Assembly (NCBI GenBank): GCA_029266635.1
Contig: JAQSWM010000013.1
Location: forward strand, 62,001 to 126,000
Length of the DNA: 64,000 nucleotides
Source: Sphingobacteriaceae bacterium
GTDB taxonomy: Bacteria > Bacteroidota > Bacteroidia > Sphingobacteriales > Sphingobacteriaceae
Direction: 5' to 3'
Notes under the pieces: model-generated
The model's database searches: none
What the model saw: only the letters and a program-made list of their open reading frames with translations
What the model was told of the DNA's origin: nothing
In this document: piece after piece, positions 41,701 to 50,609 of the stretch
How the letters are laid out: each line of letters opens with the position of its first letter
How positions within the stretch are numbered: position 1 is the first letter of the stretch
Translations under genes and position numbers: made by a program

Positions 41701-43769
41701 TTCCCGTTGAAATTTGCAGTAGTTACCAGATCAAAATCTAAGTTACGGTCAGCCATGTTGGCTTTTGCATTGATGGTGCCACGGCGGGTGGTGCCGGCTA
41801 CGTTTAAATTTCTGTAGCTGTAGCCGTTGTAATCTGCCCGGATAACACGTGCATCAAACTTGGCATTCATGGTTTTTGGATCCATGCCACTGCCGGCAAT
41901 GTTGGCGGCGAGCGTTACTTTGCCAATAGTTTTTTCCTGCTTGATCAGCCTCCCAACATTGAAATTGAAAAGGCGCACATTTGCTTTATAACTTTCTCTG
42001 CCTTTATTGTAGGAGCCAATGGCTTTTGCACTGCCGAAACTTGATGCGAGATTCAGATCGGTTGAAAAGCTCGACATCCCACCTTTAAACAAGCCATTCA
42101 GGCGGATTGATTCCGGCAAGCGGATGTTGGATGGAATGGTCCCTTTGGGCACAAGCGCAGCCAAGTCTCGCCCGCCGATAGAAAAGTCGCCGATTTTTAA
42201 ATCGAAATAGGCTCGGTTTGGATCGGGCAGGCCAGTCACTTTTCCAGACAGCTTTATGTGTGCATTCCGCAAGCCTGAGACTTCAAGGTTCGGGATGTTG
42301 AGGTTGCTGAGTTGTCCGTTCACACGGGCATTTACATTCAGCACGGCATTAGGATTGCTCTTAAACGGCTCTGTGCCAGCCATTGTTGGCATAAAGACTA
42401 AGATGTCTTTGAAGCCTACCCGACTACCATCAAGATTTGCATCAACACGCACCCGTTCGGGATGTTCAGTGAGGCTTTCAATAGACGGATAACTCATGCG
42501 TATCCGGTCTTTGATGACGCTATGATTGGTCTGAACGTACAAGTTGTTGAAGTAAGCCTGCTTAGATCCGTAAAAGAAATTTGTTTTTAGCTGGTTAAGC
42601 ACAAAGCCGCTTTTTTCGCGGAAGCTGCCTTTATTGATGTTCCCTGATATGGTATCAACAGCATAAACAAACTTGGTCGCACCTAAGCTGAGCGCTTTAA
42701 TGTCCAGGTGCCCGAAGTCGATTCCACGGCTCATTACGGGCATGTTGAAGTTGTCAAACTTGATATCGTTGTTATTGAGGTTAAGGTTGCCCACTGTGGC
42801 AATCCAGAACTTTGATTGTGCCTCCACCTCCTGTTTGATTTCTTTAGCCACTATTTTGGCTTGCACCTTTTTGCCGAGTTGGAAAAGTATCTTGGAATTC
42901 GCTAGGGTGATGTTATTCAGGTCTGCCCGCTGATTACGCATGTCGATGTGTTCAGGCTGGATATTCAGCGAGCCTATTTTTAAATCGGCCAACACGGCAG
43001 AAATGTCGTTTTTGTAGTAGAAGCCAGACTGGGCGACGTCGATCTCACCCAAAGTAAGGTCCATGTTTAGTGGCTGGGCAGCATCGGCAACATCTTTAGC
43101 CTTCGATTCAGGCTGCGCTGCGGGCTTAGACTGGATCATTCTCGCATTCATCCCCCTAAGGGTTATCTTAGGGATGTTGAACTTCATCTTATCGAGATCA
43201 AATTCTTTTACCCGGGTGTCAAAGTGCGAGAGATAAACAGTCATATTGCTGGCAGCAACTGCGTCAGAATAGGTAGCATGAATCCGGTCTAAGTTGATCT
43301 TATCCAGTGAGAATTTCAGGGCAGAAACGCTATCGGCAGGGTTCGGCGTTTTATTTTGTTCCTTAAGGAATGCCTTTAAAATATAATTGTAATTGAATGA
43401 GCTATCAGCGTAGCGTTTCACGTTTGCTGTTACGCCACGAAGGTCAATTTCATTGATCTCCACCGTGTTGCTCAACAGCTTCATCATGCTGATGTCTACT
43501 TTGAGCGTATCGCCCGCCAGGAGGGTGTCTTTTTTCTGATCTTCGAAATATACATCTTCCAGCACCACCAGTTTGGGCCAGTCGATGGTTACTTTATTGA
43601 TCTCTACTTTCGTCCCTAACTTATTTTGTAAGTAGCTAACTGTTTTTCTTCGGGCAAAATCCTGCACAGCAGGAACTCTTATTAGGAAGAATACCAGTGC
43701 CACCAGGAAAATTAAAATTCCCAGGATCCAAAGGATAATCTTTAAGGAAAGTAAACCGTATTGTTTCAA
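38733..43769 (-). CDS. tamB: TamB-like translocation/assembly module protein (DUF490, AsmA-like)
   Basis: 1678 aa. One N-terminal transmembrane helix (LKIILWILGILIFLVALVFFLI) precedes a very long repetitive beta-rich region of the AsmA/bridge-like lipid-transfer kind, ending in the DUF490 domain (about 1200-1650; FNFIKRRFEIRKGSSITWNGEPT... and GLSKRLLNDRLTVNVGSTFE). The tail is Lys/Arg/Ala rich. It would span the periplasm and act with TamA on outer-membrane protein or phospholipid delivery. The only sensible start is a TTG at 43769; no in-frame ATG precedes the helix. Its stop overlaps the tamA start by 4 bases. Confidence 0.93.
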   Translation of the reverse strand: MKQYGLLSLKIILWILGILIFLVALVFFLIRVPAVQDFARRKTVSYLQNKLGTKVEINKVTIDWPKLVVLEDVYFEDQKKDTLLAGDTLKVDISMMKLLSNTVEINEIDLRGVTANVKRYADSSFNYNYILKAFLKEQNKTPNPADSVSALKFSLDKINLDRIHATYSDAVAASNMTVYLSHFDTRVKEFDLDKMKFNIPKITLRGMNARMIQSKPAAQPESKAKDVADAAQPLNMDLTLGEIDVAQSGFYYKNDISAVLADLKIGSLNIQPEHIDMRNQRADLNNITLANSKILFQLGKKVQAKIVAKEIKQEVEAQSKFWIATVGNLNLNNNDIKFDNFNMPVMSRGIDFGHLDIKALSLGATKFVYAVDTISGNINKGSFREKSGFVLNQLKTNFFYGSKQAYFNNLYVQTNHSVIKDRIRMSYPSIESLTEHPERVRVDANLDGSRVGFKDILVFMPTMAGTEPFKSNPNAVLNVNARVNGQLSNLNIPNLEVSGLRNAHIKLSGKVTGLPDPNRAYFDLKIGDFSIGGRDLAALVPKGTIPSNIRLPESIRLNGLFKGGMSSFSTDLNLASSFGSAKAIGSYNKGRESYKANVRLFNFNVGRLIKQEKTIGKVTLAANIAGSGMDPKTMNAKFDARVIRADYNGYSYRNLNVAGTTRRGTINAKANMADRNLDFDLVTTANFNGKYPRIKMTLDMDSANFQKLGLMKDDLRFRGKIVADLQTADPDYLNGSILLTNALIARAGERYALDTVSLVSTANADSNTLDIESEVLRAHVAGKYQLTQVGTAMQALINKYFDTGGVPPSRVKYAAQRMRFDATIINGPLIAQFVPELKELSSVTLSGRFNSAAGELVVNGNAPHILYGTYNINNLAFGANTDNNKLNYSLTLAQAGSPQLQIQNTSISGYAQNNVLTTDILVKDKNKKDHYRLAGSFRSFKKDYEFSLSPNVLLDYQRWAVSPGNSIRFGNSGIQASNFTLSNNNQRMSINTTPPGFNNPLKIDFSNFKIETLTQIVKKDSLLVGGTMNGTATVSNFQTSPIFTADMNIGDFNFRGDTIGNVALKVNNSRANTLAANASITGKGNQVDLNGFYYINTSSFDMKLNVVNLNLKSIEGFTLGNLKESSGSVNGQLDITGTVDAPKVRGGLNFNNAAFTIAMLNSHFSIDDSRIGFDSDGIAFDDFTLLDSAGNTATVDGKIYTTNFTDFRFGLNVDADNFRVLNSTAKDNELYYGQLYVDTKLTISGTMASPTVDGRLKVNEGTNLSIVLPQDDPAIEERKGIVEFVNMDDPEFTTALRAQVDSLNKSDITGMDVSVNIEVDKEAEFNLVIDEANGDFVHMRGQAQLNGGIDPSGKITLTGSYVVEEGAYELSFNFIKRRFEIRKGSSITWNGEPTSADLDVTAVYIANTAPLDLVENYLGNAPQSQLNIYKQKLPFEVDLMMKGELLKPDITFGIVLPEKNYNVASEVVTTVNARLDQLEQEPSELNKQVFALLLLNRFVGENPFSSDAGGIGAESLVRESVSKILSQQLNNLAGDLLGGVDLNFDLQATDDYTTGERLNRTDLNVGLSKRLLNDRLTVNVGSTFELEGPRQAGARTSNFAGDISVQYQLSRDGRYRLRFYKKNEYQVAVQGQVVETGLSFMLVMDYNKFRELFAKASPDEKQRKRQARAEKKAARKAK

Positions 43770-43893
43770 ATTTGAGGCAGAATTTGTTGTACATATAAAT
43801 TCTTTTCTGCATTAAATGTTTGAAATAATCGAGAATACGATGAATGTAAAATGATTTGTCCGCCGACGGCAGTTTGTCCGGTTTCATTTAAAC

Positions 43894-43926
43894 AGAAAAG
43901 GCAGCCTGTTTTGAGGCTGCCTTTTC
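43894..43926 (-). terminator. Rho-independent terminator of the histone-like gene
   Basis: AGAAAAGGCAGCC and GGCTGCCTTTTCT form a perfect 13-bp stem around an 8-base loop, 20 bases beyond the stop of the 43946-44125 gene on the minus strand. Confidence 0.9.
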
Positions 43927-43945
43927 TGGGAATGTCTGAATATGA

Positions 43946-44125
43946 TTATTTGGCTTTATTTTTCATTTCAGTTACTTCGGTACGGATGCTTTGAGCCAGG
44001 TTTTTTGCTTCCTGCAAAGCTTTTCTCACGCGTGTGCCTGCGGCTTTGCTGTTTTTTCCATAAAATTTTTCTGCATCTACTTCTGCAGAAGCAAGTAACT
44101 CTTTTAGCTGATTAAATTTTTCCAT
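43946..44125 (-). CDS. Histone H1-like DNA-binding protein (Hc1 family)
   Basis: 59 aa: MEKFNQLKELLASAEVDAEK..., then SKAAGTRVRKALQEAKNLAQ and a Lys-rich end TEMKNKAK. This is the conserved small histone H1-like protein of Bacteroidota (Hc1-like domain): an acidic helix, then a basic AGTRVRKxLQE helix. It probably helps compact the nucleoid. Its own promoter (44171-44200) and terminator (43894-43926) make it a single-gene unit. Confidence 0.88.
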   Translation of the reverse strand: MEKFNQLKELLASAEVDAEKFYGKNSKAAGTRVRKALQEAKNLAQSIRTEVTEMKNKAK

Positions 44126-44170
44126 GATTTAGTTTAATTGGTTATAGTTTAAATTGAAGTACTAAGTGTA

Positions 44171-44200
44171 CGAATGTATTAATTTATTGACGACAGCAAA
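44171..44200 (-). promoter_or_regulatory. Promoter of the histone-like gene
   Basis: On the minus strand TTTG (44200-44197), 18 bases, then TACATTCG (44178-44171), one mismatch from TAnnTTTG. It is about 45 bases upstream of the start codon. Confidence 0.6.
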
Positions 44201-44257
44201 ACAGCTTATGCCTAAATTGATAGAAAAATTATCAACAGTTTTTTGATTATCAAGAGT

Positions 44258-44710
44258 TCAGGATTTATTAGTGTTCCTGAAAGTGATCACGATGGCGCCC
44301 TTGCTTCCTTTATTTCCAAACTGTGCGATGGCTTCGGTATTGCTGAGCACGGTTACGCTTTCTATTTCATCGGCCTTAATTTCATTCAAAAGCATTTCCG
44401 CTTCTTTTACTTTGCAGGGAGTGCCATTGATCACATATAAAGGCTTGGTTTTTCGGTTGATATCTTCAGGAGAGCGGGTGAGTTTGCTAGCAATGAAGGC
44501 TGCGGTGCTGCCACCGAAAGCAGCTCCAATGGTAGCGCCAATCGCAGGATTGCCAGCCTTTTTTCCAACCATTGCACCAATTGCACCTCCCGCCGCTGCG
44601 CCCAGGGCAGTGCCTTTTTCGGCTTTGTTGATTGTACCACACGATTGAAACGTCATGCATAAAGCCATCAATGCGGCAAATAAAGAAAGGAACAAGCTCC
44701 TCTTTTTCAT
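44258..44710 (-). CDS. Lipoprotein with glycine-zipper domain and TonB-plug-like C-terminal segment
   Basis: 150 aa from the ATG at 44710 (a longer open frame starts at 44740). The lipoprotein signal MKKRSLFLSLFAALMALCMTFQSC is followed by a glycine zipper (about 33-80: GTALGAAAGGAIGAMVGKKAG, GATIGAAFGGSTAAFIA), as in Rick_17kDa/OmpA-like lipoproteins. The last 55 residues are unexpected: LYVINGTPCKVKEAEMLLNE, ADEIESVTVLSN, AIAQFGNKGSKGAIVITF. That is the plug-domain pattern of SusC/TonB receptors (V-x-G-x-P, IESIxVLxD, YGxxGxxGVIxIT). The protein may sit at the outer membrane and contact a receptor or peptidoglycan. Family names are known; the combined role is not. Confidence 0.85.
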   Translation of the reverse strand: MKKRSLFLSLFAALMALCMTFQSCGTINKAEKGTALGAAAGGAIGAMVGKKAGNPAIGATIGAAFGGSTAAFIASKLTRSPEDINRKTKPLYVINGTPCKVKEAEMLLNEIKADEIESVTVLSNTEAIAQFGNKGSKGAIVITFRNTNKS

Positions 44711-44969
44711 TTTGGTTTCCTTTAAGGCTAATTGGTTCACCTAAGTTAATGATTATTAATACGTAAATACAAAAAGCTTGCCATCAAGTTTATTTTAAAC
44801 GGCATTTGCATCTAAATGGTTACCAAGCGAGTTACCTGTGTTGTAATCGAATACTTACCGCTTACATGCTTATAGAACCTCTGCATGGTAATGCCCCCGA
44901 CTTTTCAACACCGCTTAAACTCAACGGGATTTTTGATAAATTCGGCTTTGCCTTTTTGAACGATCAGCG

Positions 44970-47900
44970 ATGCCGGAATTTTCTCATTTACACGTACATA
45001 CCCAATTTTCTCTGCTTGACGGAGCTGCAGATATTTCCCGCCTGTTCAAAAAAGCCGCCGCCGATGGCATGAAGGCGATGGCCATCACCGATCACGGAAA
45101 CATGTTCGGTGCGTTTAAGTTTGTAGCCGAGGCGGGGAAGCATGGCGTAAAGCCGATTGTAGGATGCGAGTTTTACGTAGTTGAGGATCGGCATAAGAAG
45201 CAGTTCACCAAGGAGAATAAGGATGTGCGCTGCCATCAGCTTTTCCTTGCGAAAAATGCGCAGGGCTACAAAAACCTGATCAAGCTCTGTTCTTTGGGCT
45301 ATATCGAAGGTCTTTACAGCAAATGGCCGCGAATAGATAAGGAGCTCATCCTAAAGTATCATGAGGGGCTTATTGCCACCACTTGCTGTATCGGTGCCTC
45401 TGTTCCGCAGACCATCCTGAAGAAGGGAGAAGCAGATGCTGAAGAAGAATTCAAATGGTGGCTGGATATTTTCGGCGAGGATTACTATATCGAGCTACAG
45501 CGGCATGAGATTGACGATCAGCAAACCGTCAATAATGTTCTTCTGAAATTCGCTCAGAAATACAATGTGAAGGTGATTTGCTCCAATGACTCACACTATG
45601 TCGATCAGGCAGATTCCAACGCTCACGATATTTTGCTTTGCGTAAACACCGGCGATATGCAAAGCACGCCCATCGCTACCGACGAGGAAGGCGGTAAGGG
45701 CTATCGCTTCGGTTTCCCGAACGATCAGTTCTATTTTAAATCTCAGCAGGAGATGGCTTACCTTTTCAGGGATTTGCCCGAATCGCTGGACAATACGAAC
45801 GAAATTGTTGACAAGGTTGAGCATCTTCAGCTTAAACGAGATATCCTCCTCCCCAACTTCCCGATTCCTCCCGAGTTTAAGATCCATGCCGATGATACGC
45901 TGAACCAGTGGGAATACCTGAAGCATTTAACGATGATCGGGGCTAAGGAACGCTACATCGACATTTCGCCCGAACAAGAAGAGCGTATCAACTTTGAGCT
46001 GAATACCATCCGGATCATGGGTTTTGCCGGGTATTTTTTGATCGTGTCAGATTTCATCAAAGCTGGCCGCGATATGGGCGTGTTCATTGGTCCGGGGCGT
46101 GGCTCGGCGGCGGGCTCTGTGGTGGCTTACTGCACGGGTATTACCAACATTGACCCGATGAAGTACAACCTCCTGTTCGAGCGTTTCCTCAATCCCGACA
46201 GGAAGTCGATGCCCGATATTGATACGGATTTTGATGATGAGGGCAGGCAGAAAGTTATCGACTACGTAGTTGATAAATACGGCAAAAACCAGGTCGCCCA
46301 GATCATCACCTACGGCTCAATGGCAGCCCGAACCAGTATTCAGGATGTGGCACGTGTGCTGGATGTGCCTTTGGCTGAGGTAGCCAAACTCAAGAAGCTG
46401 GTTCCCGAAACCCTCGGCATCACGCTCAAAGATGCCTTCGACCAGGTTCCCGAACTGAATACAATCCTCAAGGGCGATGATATTCTAGCCAAAGTTTTGC
46501 AGGAAGCCGGCAAGCTTGAAGGCTCTGTACGCAACACCGGCGTTCACGCTGCGGGAATTATCATCGCACCATACGATTTAACAGACATTCTTCCTGTAGC
46601 TACATCCAAGGAATCTGACCTTTTGGTTACCCAGTTCGATGGACGTGTGGTGGAAGATGCCGGCGTAATCAAGATGGACTTTCTGGGTTTAAAAACCCTA
46701 ACCATTATCAAAGATGCGCTTCGGCTGATAAAACAAAATCACGGGGTTGAGATCGATATAGATTATATTCCGCTCGACGATCAGAAAACATTTGAACTTT
46801 ACCAGCGAGGCGATACCAACGGAACGTTTCAGTTTGAAAGTGACGGGATGCAGATGTATCTGCGTGAGCTGAAGCCGGATAAGTTCGAGGATTTGATTGC
46901 CATGAACGCCCTCTACCGTCCGGGGCCAATCGAATACATTCCAAAGTTTATTGCCCGTAAGCACGGTAGAGAATTGGTTGAGTTTGATCTTCCCGATATG
47001 GAAGAATACCTGGCTGATACGTTCGGGATCACCGTTTACCAGGAGCAGGTGATGCTTCTTTCGCAAAAGCTGGCAGACTTCACCAAAGGTGATGCCGACG
47101 TGTTGCGAAAGGCGATGGGTAAGAAGGACCGGAAGATGCTTGATAAACTGAAACCACAGTTTATTGAGGGTGCAAAAAAGCACGGCCACGACGAGAAGAA
47201 GCTTGAGAAGATCTGGGTAGACTGGGAAGCTTTCGCATCGTATGCATTCAACAAATCGCATTCAACCTGTTATGCTTTTGTAGCGTACCAAACCGCTTAC
47301 CTGAAGGCGCATTATCCCGGCGAGTACATGGCTGCGGTTTTGAACAACCAGAACAACATCGAGAAGATTTCTTTCTTCATGGAAGAAAGCCGCAGGATGG
47401 GTATTCCGGTGTTGGGACCAGATATCAATGAATCTGACCTGAGTTTTACCGTGAACAAGAAAGGAGAAGTGCGCTTTGGGATGTCGGGCATTAAAGGCGT
47501 GGGCGAGAAGGCGATCGAAAGCATTATTGAAGAACGCCGGGAAAACGGGCCTTATACAAGTATTTACGATTTTGCCCGTCGCACAAACTCGCGGGCAGTA
47601 AGTAAAAAAGTGTATGAAAACCTAGTGCATGCCGGTGCTTTTGATCAGTTTGGATTTAATCGTTCACAGTTTTTCTGCAAGCCGGAAGGAACACCGTACA
47701 ACGGGATTGAGCGCCTGATCAAGTACACCAATGATTTTCAGAATAATGCCAATTCATCACAAGCTTCGCTATTCGGAGGCACAAGCGATGCCAACATCAT
47801 AGAACCCCAACTGCCGGAATGCCAGGAATGGGGACTGATTGAGCGGTTGAAATATGAGAAGGACGTCATCGGGATTTACCTGACCGGGCATCCATTAGAT

Positions 47901-48542
47901 AATTACAGGTTTGAAATGGACAACTTCTGTAGCCACAAGGTAAAAGATCTGATCCTTGTCAACAAAGCCAAGAGCGGGGAGTTGCCCGAGGAAGAGCAGG
48001 AGGAGTTCGGAAAGATCAAGAACCGGGAGATTGTTGTGGGCGGGCTGGTGTCAAACGCTCAGCATCGAACAACCAAAACCGGAAAGCCGTTTGGCTCGAT
48101 GGTGCTGGAAGATTACAGCGATTCGGTAGAAATAGTACTGTTCGGCGAAGACTACGTGAAACTACAGCAATATTTCAGAGATGGGTTTTTCCTGCAGGTC
48201 CGCGGCTCCGTGGGCGAGCGCTTTAAGCAAAAAGATAACTGGGAATTCAAAGTCACCAGCATAACCTTGCTTTCAGATCTTCGCGATAAGCTGGTAAAAT
48301 GCCTCACCATCCAGCTCCCGTTAACTGAAGTTTCGGATGAGTTTATTGTGCGAATGGATGAGATTATCCGTGACAACGAAGAAAGCAATCCGCAGCGGAA
48401 TTGCCAGTTGAAGTTCAATCTTCTAGACTATGACGAGACAGTTGCTCTGGAGATGCCGTCAAAAAATGTTAAAATTTTCCCCAGTAATGAGTTTTTAGCG
48501 CATCTTCGGGAGCTGAATAATATCAGCTACAAACTTAATTAG
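44970..48542 (+). CDS. dnaE: DNA polymerase III alpha subunit
   Basis: 1190 aa. The N-terminal PHP domain is clear (FSHLHVHTQFSLLDGAADI, AITDHGNMFGAFKF, GCEFYV). The palm holds the catalytic Asp triad region PDIDTDFDDEGRQ (D416, D418, D420), with GPGRGSAAGSVVAYCTGIT just before it. Fingers and the tandem HhH region follow (YRPGPIEYIPKFIARKHGR; GIKGVGEKAIESI). An OB-fold domain near 1000-1080 ends with beta-clamp-region sequence. It is the replicative polymerase catalytic subunit; no exonuclease domain is fused. ATG start at 44970 begins directly at the PHP strand. Confidence 0.98.
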   Translation: MPEFSHLHVHTQFSLLDGAADISRLFKKAAADGMKAMAITDHGNMFGAFKFVAEAGKHGVKPIVGCEFYVVEDRHKKQFTKENKDVRCHQLFLAKNAQGYKNLIKLCSLGYIEGLYSKWPRIDKELILKYHEGLIATTCCIGASVPQTILKKGEADAEEEFKWWLDIFGEDYYIELQRHEIDDQQTVNNVLLKFAQKYNVKVICSNDSHYVDQADSNAHDILLCVNTGDMQSTPIATDEEGGKGYRFGFPNDQFYFKSQQEMAYLFRDLPESLDNTNEIVDKVEHLQLKRDILLPNFPIPPEFKIHADDTLNQWEYLKHLTMIGAKERYIDISPEQEERINFELNTIRIMGFAGYFLIVSDFIKAGRDMGVFIGPGRGSAAGSVVAYCTGITNIDPMKYNLLFERFLNPDRKSMPDIDTDFDDEGRQKVIDYVVDKYGKNQVAQIITYGSMAARTSIQDVARVLDVPLAEVAKLKKLVPETLGITLKDAFDQVPELNTILKGDDILAKVLQEAGKLEGSVRNTGVHAAGIIIAPYDLTDILPVATSKESDLLVTQFDGRVVEDAGVIKMDFLGLKTLTIIKDALRLIKQNHGVEIDIDYIPLDDQKTFELYQRGDTNGTFQFESDGMQMYLRELKPDKFEDLIAMNALYRPGPIEYIPKFIARKHGRELVEFDLPDMEEYLADTFGITVYQEQVMLLSQKLADFTKGDADVLRKAMGKKDRKMLDKLKPQFIEGAKKHGHDEKKLEKIWVDWEAFASYAFNKSHSTCYAFVAYQTAYLKAHYPGEYMAAVLNNQNNIEKISFFMEESRRMGIPVLGPDINESDLSFTVNKKGEVRFGMSGIKGVGEKAIESIIEERRENGPYTSIYDFARRTNSRAVSKKVYENLVHAGAFDQFGFNRSQFFCKPEGTPYNGIERLIKYTNDFQNNANSSQASLFGGTSDANIIEPQLPECQEWGLIERLKYEKDVIGIYLTGHPLDNYRFEMDNFCSHKVKDLILVNKAKSGELPEEEQEEFGKIKNREIVVGGLVSNAQHRTTKTGKPFGSMVLEDYSDSVEIVLFGEDYVKLQQYFRDGFFLQVRGSVGERFKQKDNWEFKVTSITLLSDLRDKLVKCLTIQLPLTEVSDEFIVRMDEIIRDNEESNPQRNCQLKFNLLDYDETVALEMPSKNVKIFPSNEFLAHLRELNNISYKLN

Positions 48543-48586
48543 AGTGCTGGTTCTAAGTTTATCGAGTGTCATTTTGTCAAAACTTC

Positions 48587-48618
48587 TTTGTGGCAGGATA
48601 GTTGATTATATACATTTG
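48587..48618 (+). promoter_or_regulatory. Consensus promoter of trxA
   Basis: TTTG (48587-48590), exactly 20 bases, then TACATTTG (48611-48618) match the Bacteroidota -33/-7 pair fully. The expected transcript start is about 10 bases before the trxA ATG. Confidence 0.8.
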
Positions 48619-48635
48619 ACGTAAATATTTTAATT

Positions 48636-48956
48636 ATGGCTTTAGAAATAACCGATGCTAACTTCGAAGAAGTAGTATTAAAATCAGACAAACCTGTTCT
48701 TGTTGACTTTTGGGCAGAATGGTGTGGCCCATGCCGCATGGTTGGCCCGGTGGTTGAAGAATTGTCTAAAGAATACGACGGCAAAGCCGTTGTTGGAAAA
48801 GTGAATGTAGATCACAACCCCGGTATTTCAATGAAGTACGGGATCCGCAATATACCTGCTCTCTTGTTCTTCAAGAACGGCGAAATAGTTGACAAGCAAA
48901 TTGGCGCTGTGCCAAAGTCTGTTTTAGCAGGCAAGCTTGCCAATCAATTGGCTTAA
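48636..48956 (+). CDS. trxA: Thioredoxin
   Basis: 106 aa, the normal length. Active site WCGPC with Cys30 and Cys33 in PVLVDFWAEWCGPCRM, the buried Asp24, and the cis-Pro in GIRNIPALLFFKNGE. It reduces protein disulfides in the cytoplasm. A perfect promoter is at 48587-48618 and a terminator at 48973-49001, so it is a single-gene unit independent of dnaE. Confidence 0.98.
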   Translation: MALEITDANFEEVVLKSDKPVLVDFWAEWCGPCRMVGPVVEELSKEYDGKAVVGKVNVDHNPGISMKYGIRNIPALLFFKNGEIVDKQIGAVPKSVLAGKLANQLA

Positions 48957-48972
48957 GATAAACTTGTAAAAC

Positions 48973-49001
48973 GCCCCACCTGTTCAGGTGGGGCTTTTTT
49001 G
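48973..49001 (+). terminator. Rho-independent terminator of trxA
   Basis: GCCCCACCTG and CAGGTGGGGC form a 10-bp stem followed by TTTTTTG. The convergent serine-hydrolase gene ends immediately after. Confidence 0.9.
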
Positions 49002-50531
49002 TTATTTGGGGAGTACGTTAAGGCGATATTCCTGTATCAAAGCTGGATTCTGTGGTGTGAGTGTAAATGAAACTAGCAGGTTTGCTTTTTCGCCTTCCAT
49101 GACAAAAGATCCCCGCAACTGATTCTCAGCCGATAACTCTCCAACGCTCCTGATCTTGCCGGCTTTAGCAAAACCTTCAATAGCATCTTTTTGCAGCTTT
49201 TCGACGGAGTAATCGAGGAAGAAGTTGTCGGCAAAAATTCCCGAGCTCTCTGCACCGTTCCAGTTTGGAAGGAGCTTTATCAATTCATTTTTCCTGCGAT
49301 TCAGGATCCCGGAAGCAGGCAGTTGCCTCGGCTTCAAGCCAGCGACAGCCACAATGCTGTCTAAAACAAGCGAGTTGACGGTGCTTGTGCGGGCGTAAGT
49401 GAGGTTGGCAAACGACACAACCCCGATGCCGTACTCAGGCATAATGTTCCACTGGCTCCCGAAGCCCGGCAAGCCACCGGTATGCCCAACATACACGCGA
49501 TCATTGCAATCCTTCAACCACCGTATGCCATAGGCGTACGCACTTACAGTTGGGCACAAAACTCCGTTTGATGTTTTGGCGTTCTCGTTCAAAGCTGAAA
49601 CATTCCAGGGATATTGCATCTCACGAATAGAGCTCCGTTTCACAGGCCCATTCTCAACATCATCCCGCGGAGGCCAGGCGCCGTTGTGCAAAGCCATATA
49701 TTTGCTGAAATCTTCTACAGTAGTAATCAACCCTCCCATAGCCCCGTAAGCGCCATCGTGCAGAAGCGGCTGTTCAACCCATTGGTTGTTGAGCCATCGG
49801 TAACCGTGAGCCAGCTGCTCTTTAGGCACATCGTTATACTCCCAATAAGTATGCGTCATGCCCAGAGGCTTTAAAATGTTTTCCGTGATGTATTGCTGAT
49901 ACGGCTTGCCGGATACTCTTTTAATGATGTAGCCGAGAGTGGCAAAGCCGAGGTTGCTGTATTCATAAACCAGTCCGGGGGCATTGGAAAAAGAAAGTCC
50001 GTTCTTGTAGATGGCTAACAATTCTTCGTCAGTCGCCGCGAGTTGTCTGTCTCCCCAGGGATTGTCTTCGGGCAAGCCCGCGGAATGGGTGAGCAGATGC
50101 CTGATGGTGATTGCCGGCGCATCTTTGGTGAGGAGCGGGCTGTTCTTCATTTCAGGAATGTAGAGGCTTGCCGGATCGTCGAGCTTTAATTTGCCCTCAT
50201 CCCGGAGCTTCAAAATTGCCATCGCTGTAAAGCTCTTCGACATGGATGCAATCCGAAAATCGGACTTGGATGTGGCGGGTATTTTAGCTGGTAAGTCTGT
50301 AAAGCCATACCCTCCTGAGTGCACCAGTTTGCCATCCACAACAATGCCATACGCCAAACCGGGAAAATGGTTCCTCTCGGCGTATTCTTTATACATCTGG
50401 TCAACCACCGGGAACATGCTCGCGATCTTTTTCAGCCGATCCTGGTCCTGAAAGACCGGTGGCTTATAGCTTTGGGCGAAGCAGAACAATGGCTGAACTG
50501 CTATTAACAGCCTGAGGAGAGTTTTTTTCAT
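49002..50531 (-). CDS. Secreted serine hydrolase, beta-lactamase class C / PBP4-like
   Basis: 509 aa. Signal peptide MKKTLLRLLIAVQPLFCFAQ. The beta-lactamase-type domain (about 45-380) has SxxK as S96-M-S-K99, YxN in VYEYSNLGFATLGY, and HTGG in YVGHTGGLPGFG in place of KTG. A C-terminal lipocalin-like beta domain (about 390-509) follows. Such proteins are esterases, D-aminopeptidases or peptidoglycan hydrolases more often than true beta-lactamases, so resistance is not inferred. Confidence 0.92.
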   Translation of the reverse strand: MKKTLLRLLIAVQPLFCFAQSYKPPVFQDQDRLKKIASMFPVVDQMYKEYAERNHFPGLAYGIVVDGKLVHSGGYGFTDLPAKIPATSKSDFRIASMSKSFTAMAILKLRDEGKLKLDDPASLYIPEMKNSPLLTKDAPAITIRHLLTHSAGLPEDNPWGDRQLAATDEELLAIYKNGLSFSNAPGLVYEYSNLGFATLGYIIKRVSGKPYQQYITENILKPLGMTHTYWEYNDVPKEQLAHGYRWLNNQWVEQPLLHDGAYGAMGGLITTVEDFSKYMALHNGAWPPRDDVENGPVKRSSIREMQYPWNVSALNENAKTSNGVLCPTVSAYAYGIRWLKDCNDRVYVGHTGGLPGFGSQWNIMPEYGIGVVSFANLTYARTSTVNSLVLDSIVAVAGLKPRQLPASGILNRRKNELIKLLPNWNGAESSGIFADNFFLDYSVEKLQKDAIEGFAKAGKIRSVGELSAENQLRGSFVMEGEKANLLVSFTLTPQNPALIQEYRLNVLPK

Positions 50532-50609
50532 ATTATTCCAACAAATTTAATACTTATCGGAAATGGTTTTTTGGATAGATTGGCGCCGCCATCAAAACTA
50601 TCGGCTACT

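Noticed and set aside
43636-43887. 83-codon frame over the tamB start
   Set aside because: It runs in another frame of the same strand through the TamB membrane helix and has no recognisable features.
44806-45072. 88-codon frame across the dnaE start
   Set aside because: It overlaps the conserved PHP domain codons in a different frame; composition is random.
49002-50531. Antibiotic-resistance beta-lactamase
   Set aside because: Class C-like motifs are present, but the HTGG in place of KTG and the extra C-terminal domain fit an esterase/peptidase of the same superfamily.
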